Assembly (NCBI RefSeq): GCF_028752835.1
Contig: NZ_CP087952.1
Location: 3,594,501-3,658,500, forward strand
DNA from: Desulfosarcina sp. BuS5
GTDB taxonomy: Bacteria; Desulfobacterota; Desulfobacteria; Desulfobacterales; BuS5
Direction of reading: 5' to 3'
DNA length: 64,000 bases
Shown piece after piece: positions 9,195-17,577 of the stretch (position 1 is its first letter; every line of letters starts with the position of its first letter). The notes under the pieces were generated by a model. It was not told the origin of the DNA. It made no database searches and worked only from the letters and a program-made list of their open reading frames with translations. The position numbers were made by a program, and so were the translations under genes.

Positions 9195-9342
9195 AAAATG
9201 TTCATAAACAACTTAACTAATTGATTTAATAAATCAATAATACCATTCTAAAATGTTCATAACTTATTGATAAAATGTTTATAACTTTTTTGTATCTCAT
9301 TAACATACTGTTAAAATTCAATATTAATATGTTTATAACTTA
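9195..9342. repeat. Four iteron-like direct repeats in AT-rich DNA
   Basis: The gene-free stretch 9115-9450 is very AT-rich and carries four direct repeats of the type AAAATGTTYATAACTTA, starting at about 9195, 9250, 9272 and 9325 (the first has an insertion, ATAAACAACTTA; the last begins TAATATG). Spacing is irregular (22-55 bp). They could be operator sites or relic plasmid iterons; no Rep gene is seen. Confidence 0.55.
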
Positions 9343-9450
9343 TGCCGCACGTTGAATAGGGCATTCACCAAAATATATTATTTTTACAACCTCACATTGA
9401 TCACCATTGCTGATAAATCTTGCCTGTTACTTCCTTTAATTTGTCCGATC

Positions 9451-9648
9451 TTAACTATCAATTTCGTAATCATCCGGCAAATTCAAAAAATCTTTTTTCG
9501 CCAATTGACTCTCAATTAAATAACCAATTTGACCATTCCTCTTGAGCTGTGAAATCATCCACTGTGGTAATCTAATTGTCACAAGCTCTCGTTTCAAATG
9601 GTCTGGTTTCTTTTTTCGACCAGCCCCTGCACGTTTTCCTCCTCTCAT
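9451..9648 (-). CDS. Small ribbon-helix-helix-like DNA-binding protein
   Basis: 65 residues beginning MRGGKRAGAGRKKK at the ATG at 9648, chosen because GGAGG lies 7 nt upstream. After the basic N-terminus, LVTIRLPQWMISQLKRNG resembles the ribbon-helix-helix strand and first helix. The GKRxGAGRKKK leader is common in small plasmid and phage-encoded DNA-binding proteins. No partner toxin is adjacent. The iteron-like repeats lie just beyond its 3' end. Specific function unknown. Confidence 0.6.
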   Translation of the reverse strand: MRGGKRAGAGRKKKPDHLKRELVTIRLPQWMISQLKRNGQIGYLIESQLAKKDFLNLPDDYEIDS

Positions 9649-9882
9649 TTTTTTACCTCCAAAACATATAGTATGTTGAATTAAGTGCAACGCTATTCAA
9701 AAAATCATCCTAAAAATACGCTATATATTTGATTAGCGTTATGCAATATTCAAACAAACTCTACTACCAACTGATTATGTGTTGGATAGTACGCTTTTAT
9801 CTTGTTTGCAGCAGGAAACATTTTTTATAATATCAATACGACTTAATGGTATTCTAATTAATTATACAAAGTGGTTCTGAAA

Positions 9883-10677
9883 TTACCCTGGAAAAGTTTT
9901 AAAATATATCTCTGCCGGGGTCTGGTAATCCAAAGATTGATGGAGTCGTTCATTATTGTAAAAGCCAAAATATTCTCCAATGTTTTGAATAGCCTCCCTG
10001 ACGGTCTCATAATTGTGAAGATAAACACGTTCATATTTCACGGTACGCCAAAGGCGCTCTACGAAAATGTTATCCAGAGCACGGCCCCGGCCGTCCATGC
10101 TGATCTTCACATCGGCTTTTTTTAAAACGCCGGTAAAGGCATCACTGGTAAACTGACTGCCTTGATCCGTGTTAAAAATCTTAGGTTTTGCAATTTTTAA
10201 GGCACCCTGTAAGGCTTTTATACAAAAATCCTTATCCAATGTGGTTGAAAATTCGTAGCTCAGGACATACCGACTAAACCAGTCTATCACTGCTACAAGA
10301 TAGATAAAACCTGAATTCAAACGGATATAGGTAATATCCGTTGACCACACCTGGTCAACTTGCTCAATGGAAACGCCTCGCAGCAAGTATGGATAAATTT
10401 TATGCTCTTTTGATGCTTTGCTCAAATTTGGTTTTGGATATATAGCTTCAAGTCCCATAAGCCGCATCAAACGTCTTATTCGTTTAGGATTAACAGTGTG
10501 CCCTTGTCGCTTTAATACGGCCGTCATTTTTTCAACACCGTAGAACGGATATCGGGTATATTCTTCGTCTATCAATCGCATGAGAGCCAGGTTATAGCTC
10601 TCATCTTTGCAGGATTGATAGTAATAGGTTGATCTGTTTATTCCCAAAAGATCACACTGGCGCATTACCGGTATCAA
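9883..10677 (-). CDS. IS3-family transposase OrfB (DDE integrase core)
   Basis: 264 residues from a TTG; probably translated only as an OrfAB fusion. The rve-type DDE core is visible: VWSTDITYI (first D), IFNTDQGSQFTSDAF (second D), and the E of NIFVERLWRTVKYE. The HTH_21-like segment precedes it. In-frame coding continues upstream to about 10737, overlapping the A10 tract at the orfA end. Relative to orfA it lies in the +1 (equivalently -2) frame, unlike the -1 shift usual for IS3; one A fewer would fuse the two genes in frame. Confidence 0.9.
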   Translation of the reverse strand: MIPVMRQCDLLGINRSTYYYQSCKDESYNLALMRLIDEEYTRYPFYGVEKMTAVLKRQGHTVNPKRIRRLMRLMGLEAIYPKPNLSKASKEHKIYPYLLRGVSIEQVDQVWSTDITYIRLNSGFIYLVAVIDWFSRYVLSYEFSTTLDKDFCIKALQGALKIAKPKIFNTDQGSQFTSDAFTGVLKKADVKISMDGRGRALDNIFVERLWRTVKYERVYLHNYETVREAIQNIGEYFGFYNNERLHQSLDYQTPAEIYFKTFPG

Positions 10678-10711
10678 AGAATGATTCGGCTCAATGTATT
10701 GACGCTTTATA

Positions 10712-11002
10712 TCAATTGAGAAGGTTAGATTTTTTTTTTAGCCAGTCCAATTCGACCTTTAATTGGCCGATTTGTTGGTAAAGCTCCGCCTGGAATTCTT
10801 CAGCGTCTTTTTCTTTTTTTTGACGCTTTTTTGAAAATATATCGGGCAATTCTTCTAATAGACGCTTTCGCCATTGATTTATTTGATTTGAATGAACTCC
10901 ATATTCACTAGATAGTTGAGAAATCGTCTTTTCCTTTTTAACCGTTTCAAGCGCTACTTTAGCTTTGAATGATGCACTGTAATTTTTTCGAATTTTACCC
11001 AT
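10712..11002 (-). CDS. IS3-family transposase OrfA (helix-turn-helix)
   Basis: 96 residues: helix-turn-helix (FKAKVALETVKKEKTISQLS, SEYGVHSNQINQWRKRL) followed by a leucine-zipper-like coiled coil (LYQQIGQLKVELDWLKKK). It binds the element ends and supplies the N-terminus of the fusion transposase. It ends just after an A10 tract (10730-10739), the expected place for slippage into orfB. ATG at 11002 follows GGAGG. Confidence 0.88.
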   Translation of the reverse strand: MGKIRKNYSASFKAKVALETVKKEKTISQLSSEYGVHSNQINQWRKRLLEELPDIFSKKRQKKEKDAEEFQAELYQQIGQLKVELDWLKKKSNLLN

Positions 11003-11137
11003 TGATGAGCCTCCTTTTTGTTGATCAGGATATACTCATTTTACACCTTAAACAACTGTCCAGTTTTTGGGGAGTATTATACTATCTGAGGAATCATCAA
11101 ATTCATTTAAAAACACCAGTAAATTGGCGATAATAAA

Positions 11138-11539
11138 TCAAGGCTCCTTTCGGTTAATGTTGAACTTGTCGAAATCGCGATCGTAACTATAAAGTAGATT
11201 CTGTGAATCACTTTCCAATATGGCAATCAGATAGCAGTCAACAATATCCAATTTTTTATTGTACCACATTTCCATCATACGGCGAATCATCGTTTTATTT
11301 TTAATGACAATTCCTTTGTATTTGAGAAGATCGGTTATACCCTTTGCAATTTGATCTTTTGGCACTTTGTAGAAGCTTTTTAGAACAAAAAGAACCTGAA
11401 ACAGAACGATCAGCTTTAGTTCAACCTTCATTTTTCCATATTCCAGGGATTTAAAAAACGAATAGAGGTTTTTATATTTGGGAGATTGATCTGATACCAA
11501 AAAGCGGACGATAACGTTTGTGTCCAATAATGCGATCAT
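11138..11539 (-). CDS. PIN-domain toxin (VapC-like)
   Basis: 133-residue PIN-domain ribonuclease. It opens MIALLDTNVIVRFL with the first catalytic Asp. Further acidic residues come at KLDIVDCYLIA and YSYDRDFDKF, giving the expected metal-binding set. VapC toxins cut tRNA or rRNA; the target here is unknown. The start codon overlaps the stop of the upstream AbrB-type antitoxin (TAATG), so the two are translated together. It appears intact. Confidence 0.85.
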   Translation of the reverse strand: MIALLDTNVIVRFLVSDQSPKYKNLYSFFKSLEYGKMKVELKLIVLFQVLFVLKSFYKVPKDQIAKGITDLLKYKGIVIKNKTMIRRMMEMWYNKKLDIVDCYLIAILESDSQNLLYSYDRDFDKFNINRKEP

Positions 11540-11829
11540 TATATACCACCTTCAGTGAAGCCTTTTTCGACTGCTTTTTTAATATCTACTTTGGTAAGAT
11601 CTGGTTTTCCAGTTGCATATCTGTTGAAAACACCAAAAAGTCGATCAGTTAGAGATTTGTCAATCATCCTTTTGGTTGTAGGTTTTAAAAGGATTCCATT
11701 TGATTCCGGAATTACATCAATCTGATCTCCAATATCAATGCCATATTTTTTCCTTAAGGCAATGGGAATGACAACCTGACCTTTTGGGAAGACCTTCATC
11801 GTAAATGCCTTTTTTATAATTTCACGCAT
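11539..11829 (-). CDS. AbrB/MazE-type antitoxin of a VapBC-like pair
   Basis: 96 residues. The SpoVT/AbrB swapped-hairpin DNA-binding domain is at about residues 10-55 (MKVFPKGQVVIPIALRKKYG, then IDIGDQIDVI). The C-terminal tail would bind and block the PIN toxin. ATG at 11829 has AGGAG about 8 nt upstream. It also acts as operon repressor in this family; a matching operator lies upstream. Confidence 0.85.
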   Translation of the reverse strand: MREIIKKAFTMKVFPKGQVVIPIALRKKYGIDIGDQIDVIPESNGILLKPTTKRMIDKSLTDRLFGVFNRYATGKPDLTKVDIKKAVEKGFTEGGI

Positions 11830-11851
11830 ATATTTTCTCCTACCCAGATAA

Positions 11852-11891
11852 GTTATACTAATATATTAACGAGGTATAACTACAATGTCAA
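11852..11891 (-). promoter_or_regulatory. vapBC-like promoter with inverted-repeat operator
   Basis: Minus strand: TTGACA (11886-11891), 17-bp spacer, TAATAT (11863-11868). The inverted repeat GTTATAC (11874-11880 read on minus) / GTATAAC (11852-11858) brackets the -10 box. The predicted start point gives a leader of about 27 nt with a normal ribosome-binding site. Confidence 0.65.
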
Positions 11892-12028
11892 GAATTTTGC
11901 GGCGGAATGGGGGTCGGGCCGCAGTAACATATTAAGATAATACATAAAACGTTAAAATTTAGCGTCAGATAAGGCCTTAAATGGCCATTTTCAGGGCAAA
12001 AAACGCACTTTTAGGAAAAGAGCACGGG

Positions 12029-12505
12029 CAGATGGCAAGAGCAAAACGGCATTTCCTTCCAGGTCACGTTTGGTATATAACGCACCGGTGTCATAAAAAA
12101 GAATTTTTGTTTAAATTTACCAGAGATCGACGCCGATGGTTGCAATGGCTGTTTGAGGCAAAGAAGCGATATGGAATCCGTATATTGACCTATATGGTTA
12201 CTTCAAACCATATCCATCTTTTAGTCTTTGACGGTGGTGAACGAGATGTCATTCCAAAATCTATTCAGTTGGTTGCCGGTCGAACCGGTCATGAATACAA
12301 CCAAAGAAAGAATCGAAACGGTGCGCTTTGGGAAGACCGTTATTATGCAACTGCTGTATCAAGTGACCTACACCTGATTCAATGCATTGCATATATTGAT
12401 TTGAATATGGTTCGTGCCGGAGTTGTCGATCATCCATCGAAATGGAAATCCCGATTTATCGGAGAAAGCAAGGATGTTAGGAAGCTTTTAGGCGAAAAGA
12501 AATAA
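12029..12505 (+). CDS. Short REP-associated tyrosine transposase (Y1, IS200-like)
   Basis: 158 residues from the ATG at 12029 (MARAKRHFLPGHVWYITHRCHK), a start that matches the common form of this family better than an ATG at 11981. The HUH metal site is TSNHIHLLV, and the catalytic tyrosine is probably in the helix GRTGHEYNQRKNR. LWEDRYYAT and IAYIDLNMVRAGVV are family blocks. It ends just after the catalytic domain, without the DnaA-like extension seen in the fragment at 1-351. RAYTs move REP palindromes; several lie nearby. Confidence 0.87.
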   Translation, partial: QMARAKRHFLPGHVWYITHRCHKKEFLFKFTRDRRRWLQWLFEAKKRYGIRILTYMVTSNHIHLLVFDGGERDVIPKSIQLVAGRTGHEYNQRKNRNGALWEDRYYATAVSSDLHLIQCIAYIDLNMVRAGVVDHPSKWKSRFIGESKDVRKLLGEKK

Positions 12506-12630
12506 TAGTTTGTAGAAGAATTGATAGCGATTGCACGCCTTGTGATCATTCCGGCTCTCAAACCGGGCCATGGGATTTACTATAACGTGACTACGTTTGT
12601 ATATGACATGTTTTGATGTCAATAAAAAAG

Positions 12631-12657
12631 TTGACCAGGATGCTTTAAGGCTATAAT
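12631..12657 (+). promoter_or_regulatory. Candidate promoter of the small coiled-coil protein
   Basis: TTGACC (12631-12636) and TATAAT (12652-12657) with a short 15-bp spacer lie just before a strong AGGAGGT ribosome-binding site at about 12667. The short spacer lowers confidence. Confidence 0.4.
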
Positions 12658-12678
12658 TTGATAGATAGGAGGTGAGCC

Positions 12679-12930
12679 ATGACATCACTTGCTTTTGATA
12701 CGTTTGAAAATGTAAAAAGATTAAAAGCTGTTGGTTTTACCGAAGAGCAGGCCGCCGAACAAACTAAAATTATTGCCGAATTGGTTGAAGAACGCCTTGT
12801 CACCAGGCAATACCTTGACGAACGGCTTGCTGTATTGGAAGCCGATGTTACTTCAAAAATCATTAAATGGGTAGCCGGTATGCTTGTAGTCCAGGCCGCT
12901 ATTGTAGCGACTTTAGTTAAGTTGTTGTAA
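12679..12930 (+). CDS. Small coiled-coil membrane protein (DUF1640-like)
   Basis: 83 residues. The N-terminal half (FENVKRLKAVGFTEEQAAEQ) and the TRQYLDERLAVLEADV coiled coil precede one C-terminal membrane segment (VAGMLVVQAAIVATLVKLL). The pattern recalls small DUF1640/CCDC90-like proteins common in bacteria. AGGAGGTGAGCC before the ATG is an excellent ribosome-binding site. Function unknown; it sits alone among mobile elements. Confidence 0.65.
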   Translation: MTSLAFDTFENVKRLKAVGFTEEQAAEQTKIIAELVEERLVTRQYLDERLAVLEADVTSKIIKWVAGMLVVQAAIVATLVKLL

Positions 12931-13127
12931 TCAGCTGTCAATTTTTCCAGCTAACCGACGGTACCAGTGGGGGATAATGCATATATTAGGCAAAAAGACC
13001 ATTTATGGATGGGCACTACTATGAAAAAGCTTTAAAAAAATCTTGCAAATATACTATTTTGGCGTTGAGAGTACATGTGGAATGGAAGCAAAGTTTTTTT
13101 TTCGCTTAAAAAATGGAGAATTTTATA

Positions 13128-13329
13128 ATGAATATTATCGAAGAAATTTGCCGAGAAGCGCAACATCTGCCGGAGCCTTTGGCCCGAGAGGCCTTGAATT
13201 TTATCAGCTTTTATAAAAACAAGGTATGAAACAAAAGATATGCAGATGGATTATTTAAAACAGGCTCAATCAACTGTAATGGATCATATTTGGAATAACA
13301 AGGAAGATGAGGTATGGGATGCTCTGTAA
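13128..13329 (+). pseudogene. Frameshifted antitoxin of a MazF-like pair (DUF2281-like)
   Basis: The frame from ATG 13128 reads MNIIEEICREAQHLPEPLAR, a typical small antitoxin N-terminus, and stops at TGA 13227. The rest continues in another frame from 13228 (ETKDMQMDYLKQAQ ... NNKEDEVWDAL) to TAA 13327-13329. One indel near 13225 thus splits an about 67-residue gene. Its end overlaps the ATG of the toxin gene at 13319. Confidence 0.75.
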
Positions 13330-13953
13330 ACCCAGCGAAATTATAGGCATTCCTTTCCCATTTACTGACCTGTCTACCAGGAAGAGACGTTCTGTGCTTG
13401 TGCTGACGAATCCGGATAGGCGGGGAGATTTTATATGATTAGCTGTTACATCTGTTTTGACAAAAGAATGCGCAGTTGGAGTTGATGTAAAATCTATGGT
13501 GACCAGCTATCTGCCAAAACCGAGCTATGTACGCTACGATAAGATTTTTACACTGAATGATTCTATTATCGTTAAGTTCTATGGAACAATTGGAGAAGCA
13601 AAGTTGCAGGAAATTGTATGGCACTACATTTATTGTAACCGTTCACGGTTTACGGTTGAAAATAGAACGGTAACGCCGGCAACACCGGTTATATGGGAAT
13701 CAATGGTAACAGTGGCAACACCGTAGAGACAAGGCATGCCTTGTCTCTACAGTCCGGCCGCCATCACCACAATTTCAACAACAGCTCAACCATGGGAACG
13801 GAAACAGAAACTCTGACAAAAATGTCAGCCGTAAACCGGCAACCGTGAACGGTTACCATTTATTTTTAATAGTACAATTATTTCAATTTGTTGTTTCACT
13901 TGAAGTTGTCCATATGGCACTACATTGATAAATCTGGAGCTAATTATTTTTAA
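13319..13953 (+). pseudogene. MazF/PemK-like toxin gene, inactivated by a stop and an insertion
   Basis: From ATG 13319 the protein begins MLCKPSEIIGIPFPFTDL and continues STRKRRSVLVLTNPDRRGDF, the start of a PemK/MazF ribonuclease. TGA at 13436-13438 interrupts it in frame; coding resumes LAVTSVLTKECAVGVDVKS through IVKFYGTIGEAKLQEIVWHY. At 13631 a 282-bp insertion breaks the gene; after it (13913 on) the same frame ends WHYIDKSGANYF and TAA 13951-13953. Removing the insertion and one repeat copy restores a normal C-terminus. Confidence 0.82.
13631..13912. mobile_element. Non-coding insertion in the MazF-like gene, 14-bp direct repeats
   Basis: A 282-bp insert flanked by perfect direct repeats TATGGCACTACATT at 13617-13630 and 13913-13926. 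Inside are inverted arms GTAACCGTTCACGG (from 13635) and CCGTGAACGGTTAC (to about 13857), and a perfect 28-bp palindrome at 13723-13750 (GTAGAGACAAGGCA arm). The same arms bracket another region at 43191-43421. No transposase is encoded; it is a miniature element or recombinational insertion. Confidence 0.75.
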
Positions 13954-14190
13954 CCTATTAAAATCATTAAAATTAAATTTTTAAAAATTCAAAAATGAGG
14001 CTTATTTTGAGCATTTGCCTATCAAAATCAAAAAGATGGGTTAGGATTTTTAATACAAAGATCCATGACCAGTGTTATAAAAATGTAACACGCGATATAT
14101 ACGAAAAGATAAAATCAGGCTGGAAGCAAGGAAGGGGGGGGATAAGGTAAGTACCCATAGTTTTACGATCATAGCGGATTTCTGAAATTT

Positions 14191-14475
14191 TTATTGAACA
14201 ATTACGCGTTTATTGATTTGTGAATACACACTTTTTCGATTCATTATACCCAAAATGAATATATCATATCCTGATATTTTGAAAATAACACGGTAGTCGC
14301 CAACACGTAATTTCCAATATCCTTTAAGGGTTCGCCGTAAAGGACTTCCATATTTTTCCGGATGTATAGCCAAGCGTTCTTTTATGGCTCTTTTAATCAT
14401 TACCTTGTTTTTGTTGTCTATTTTAGGCAAATCGGTATTTTTTACGTCAATATGATAAATTAGTTTATATGCCAT
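14191..14475 (-). CDS. RelE/ParE-family toxin
   Basis: 94 residues with the RelE fold pattern: KVMIKRAIKERLAIHPEKYG, then LRRTLKGYWKLRVGDYRVIF and the terminal IFILGIMNRKSVY. RelE toxins cut mRNA on the ribosome; ParE relatives poison gyrase, and the split cannot be made by eye, though the WKLRVGDYRVIF strand fits RelE. Its ATG overlaps the antitoxin stop (TAATG). Intact. Confidence 0.87.
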   Translation of the reverse strand: MAYKLIYHIDVKNTDLPKIDNKNKVMIKRAIKERLAIHPEKYGSPLRRTLKGYWKLRVGDYRVIFKISGYDIFILGIMNRKSVYSQINKRVIVQ

Positions 14476-14702
14476 TATGACCAGACTTCTTCGTGAGTCA
14501 GAGCTGAGGTTATATCAAATGTCCTCTCTCTCTCTTCGGCAATATCGGACAAATAAATATCCTCATGAATTTCCATGGCCTCTTTAAGTAGTTCTCTAGC
14601 TTTTGAGGAAAGAGACATACCATCCTTCTCAGCAAGCAATTGCACGTTTTTATATAAAGACATATCAAGGACAATATTGATTCGTGGATTTTTAGCAGGC
14701 AT
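14475..14702 (-). CDS. Ribbon-helix-helix antitoxin of the RelE-type toxin
   Basis: 75 residues. INIVLDMSLYKNVQLLAEKD and MSLSSKARELLKEAMEI form a ribbon-helix-helix domain; the acidic C-terminal tail would wrap the toxin. ATG 14702 (MPAKNPRINIV) is preferred over an upstream codon at 14744, which lies before the predicted transcription start. An AGGGAG ribosome-binding site precedes it. Confidence 0.85.
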   Translation of the reverse strand: MPAKNPRINIVLDMSLYKNVQLLAEKDGMSLSSKARELLKEAMEIHEDIYLSDIAEERERTFDITSALTHEEVWS

Positions 14703-14734
14703 TTTGTTTTTTCTCCCTTTCAAATTTTTATCAT

Positions 14735-14763
14735 AATATACCACAAGTGGTACACCTTGTCAA
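14735..14763 (-). promoter_or_regulatory. relBE-type promoter with palindromic operator
   Basis: Minus strand TTGACA (14758-14763), 17-bp spacer, TATATT (14735-14740). A perfect palindrome TACCACAAGTGGTA (14739-14752) sits between the boxes and touches the -10. This is classic toxin-antitoxin autorepression geometry; binding by the antitoxin is inferred. Confidence 0.7.
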
Positions 14764-15020
14764 TCAATCGCGATCGCGAACAGCAATTCTAATTTTAGAA
14801 ATAACGGCCATCGGCAGTATTATTAAAAATTTATTTTTCAACGGGTTTAAGAAAGAGAAGAAGATTTTTTGTGGGTATGGTAAGTTTCTGGTTTACCGAG
14901 AACTACTTTTTTGACCTTTGGCCGATACGCAGCATATTTGCCGCATTTTTTTGCATATACCAGGCCATTGATGCTCTGAAATCATCTTGTTTTAACCGAA
15001 CTTACGAATTGCAGTAACCA

Positions 15021-15749
15021 TTAACTTGTATCCGGAACCTCCAGTTCGAGGCCATGGAGCATAAAAATTAACATCGCATCCCAGCTTTCGAAGTAAAGAT
15101 AGCGAGTCAACGCGCGTATGTCATCGAAAAAGGTTTTCCGTGTTGGAAGGTTGCGACGAATAAGTTTATATTTTTTATCCATCATTTCAAGAACGGTATG
15201 AAACAAGAAGGTCAAAAGATTCAGTGTCATCATAAGTTGAGATAAATACTTCTTTCCATGACCAAAGTTGTGTGCAAGATGATATCTTCTGTTTTTTAGT
15301 ATGTTATTGTTTTCGTTTTCAATTTTCCAGCGAGCCCGACCATCTGCTACAATCTGCTTTACATTGTTCTTTGAAATTTTGAAATTGGTTGCAAAAGCGT
15401 TCTTGTATATAATAGTACCATCGGGCAGCGTTGTTGTAAGTTCACACCAATTGACCATCTGAGCATCTTTACCATCACGCAAAGGGACTTGATTTACAAA
15501 ACGATAGGTATAAATATGATGGGTTTTGCCTGTCTACCTTTTTTTCACTACCGTTTCAACAGCTTGCAGGCCATCAAGTTCTTCAACCCATTGGTAAAGG
15601 GTTTTATGAGAATCGGGTTTGCAAACAAGAATGAAATCAAGCCCGTTCTGCAAAATCAATTGAGTGTAACCAAAATTGAACATACCGTTAAAGTTAATAT
15701 TAAGCAATGATATAAAATAGCTATAGACATTCGATACGGTGCGTGCCAT
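15021..15749 (-). pseudogene. Decayed DDE transposase (5'-truncated, one nonsense codon)
   Basis: One frame of about 240 codons reads as the middle and C-terminal part of a transposase (FILVCKPDSHKTLYQWVEEL; ARWKIENENNNILKNRRYHL; HNFGHGKKYLSQLMMTLNLL). A TAG at 15534-15536 interrupts it, and the N-terminus is missing where the next element begins. The W-K-I-E-N-E block resembles the YREK region of IS4/ISNCY-type enzymes; exact family not resolved. The stretch 14764-15020 on its downstream side shows nothing recognisable. Confidence 0.7.
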
Positions 15750-15789
15750 ATTAATTTTCTAATAAATTAATCAACATTGGAGGATTAAA

Positions 15790-17299
15790 ATGGTACATGT
15801 TATCAAAGGCACTGTAGCTGCTCAAAAAAAACACTCTTCTGAGATTGAACAATGTTTGGATAGTTGCAAAGAAAAGTTCAACCAAATATTGCTTGGTGTT
15901 CTCAACGAAGGAAATCAGGATGCTCATAAAATGGAAGCATCAATTTTCAAGCAATTGATGAAGTTGGGGTTTATTTTAATGCAGTTGTTCTTTGCTATCC
16001 AAAATAAAGGTAATTATGGTAAAATAATAGAAACCGCACAAGGAATTGCCAAAAGAGGCAGAACAAGTGTAAAGTCATATTTTTCAATTTTTGGAAAGAT
16101 GAAAGTGGCTCGCTATCTTTATCATATAGAAGATGTAAGTTTTGTGCCTTTAGATATTGTATTAAATCTGCCAGTACGTTGTTACTCATATTTTTTATCC
16201 GAATTCGCTAATTTACTGAATATTAACGGAGCTTATAAAAATACATCCGAACTTTTAACGAAGTTTTTTGGTGTAAAACTTTCAATTTCAGCTTCGGAAA
16301 TTATTTCCAGTGAAAGTTCAGATTGTTATGAGGATTATTATGATCTAAAAAACAGACTTCCAAAGCTGGAAAGCGAAGAAGATTATGTTGTAGTTAGCTT
16401 TGATGGCAAAGGCGTACCGATGATTAAGGCAGAAGCAGCTAAAATCGTAGTAAGACAAGGTAAAGGAAAAAAAGCAGAAAAAGAAAGAAGCGTTGGTGGG
16501 AGTTAAATATGATGTTAATGCTAATGTCCGAATTGCTAAAGAAGTTGCTACTAACCTGGTATATCCGGATAACAAAGAAGATAAAAATGAAACCGATAAA
16601 CCAGTAAAAGCCCAAAACATCAGATATATAGCCAGCGTTGAGAAAACCAAGAAAAAAGTAATGGAGGAAATCCATGAAGAAGTAAAAGGTGAAAACTTCA
16701 ATGGCAAGCCATTGGTTTGTGTAATGGATGGAGCATTGTATTTATGGACTTTGTTTAAAGATGTTTTTAAAGATATAGAAAATAAAGTTCTTATTTTAGA
16801 TATTATTCATGTTCTGGAATATATTTGGATTATTGCCCATATAAAGCACAAAGAAGGAAGTGCTGAGAGCAGAAAGTATGTATATAATAAGCTATTGCTC
16901 ATACTACAAGGAAAGGTCGCTTCATATATTATGGAGTTGCAGAAAGAAATGTTGAGCAAAAAGTGGGAAAAAGTCCAAAATGATAAATTTTTAAAAGTAA
17001 TAACCTACTTGAAAAACCATAAAGAATATATGAACTATGATCAGTATCTATCAAAAGGTTATCCAATAGGTTCCGGTGTTGTTGAATCGGCCTGTAGTCA
17101 CATAGTTAAGGATAGAATGGAAATATCAGGTGCCCGGTGGGGAATTAACGGATCAGATTCAATTCTGAAATTACGCTCAGTGGCAAAAAGTAAGGATTGG
17201 GATGAATACTGGGAATTTTTCACAGCACAAGCTCAAAATAATATATTTTTTCCTGATAAATATAACTTGATAAATGTACAGAAAAAAATGGTTGCTTAA
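15790..17299 (+). pseudogene. ISKra4-type transposase split by a frameshift
   Basis: The first frame (15790-16506) gives the N-terminal part with VVVSFDGKGVPM, the first catalytic Asp region. The second (from about 16470 to 17299) continues EALVGVKYDVNANV, LVCVMDGALYLW, ILDIIHVLEYIW and PIGSGVVESACSHIVKDRME, all ISKra4 hallmarks. The frames join at an A-rich run near 16460-16490 with a one-base offset. This could be decay or recoding. GGAGG precedes the ATG at 15790. Element ends are not resolved, but the right end is near 17331 where host sequence resumes. Confidence 0.78.
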
Positions 17300-17331
17300 T
17301 TTTGGTTACACTCATATACATTTCCCTGTTT

Positions 17332-17510
17332 ATTCTGTTTAATTACGTATGACTGACCGTCCTGGTCAACAATCTGATTGTCATCCATTATTGTCCTACA
17401 ATAATAGATTCTTCAGCGGGAATAACAGCTTTTTCAGAGGCAATCGCGACGGCAGACAGAAAAGCAATCATTGCCAAACAAATTAATCCTGTGAGCATTC
17501 TTTTTTTCAT
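17332..17510 (-). pseudogene. Truncated duplicate of the small exported protein gene
   Basis: This is a near-identical tandem copy of the first half of the gene at 17578-17883: same signal peptide (MKKRMLTGLICLAMIAFLSA). A one-base loss (GTCCTACAATAAT versus GTCCCTACAATAAC) shifts the frame after IIVG. The 3' half is missing because the transposase-bearing element ends at about 17331. Confidence 0.8.
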
Positions 17511-17577
17511 ATTTCTCTCCTTTTTTAGAAAAATATGGCATCCTTCATATGGGGATGCCATAAATATTATTATAAAG

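Larger units (their letters stand above)
9868..11080 (-). mobile_element. IS3-family insertion sequence
   Basis: The element contains orfA and orfB on the minus strand. The upstream terminus is near 11060-11080, where CTGTCCAGTTTTTGGGGAGTA resembles IS3 ends with ACTCCCC tips. The other end is placed near 9868 only by the end of orfB; no matching inverted repeat or target duplication could be fixed there. Outer limits are approximate. Confidence 0.7.

Noticed and set aside
9195-9342. CRISPR array
   Set aside because: Only four imperfect 17-bp repeats with irregular spacing and no cas genes; no CRISPR-like array seen anywhere in the window.
15790-17299. ISKra4-type frameshift as certain programmed recoding
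   Set aside because: The junction is A-rich but shows no clear slippery heptamer in the needed register, and the neighbouring elements are decayed, so simple mutation is as likely.
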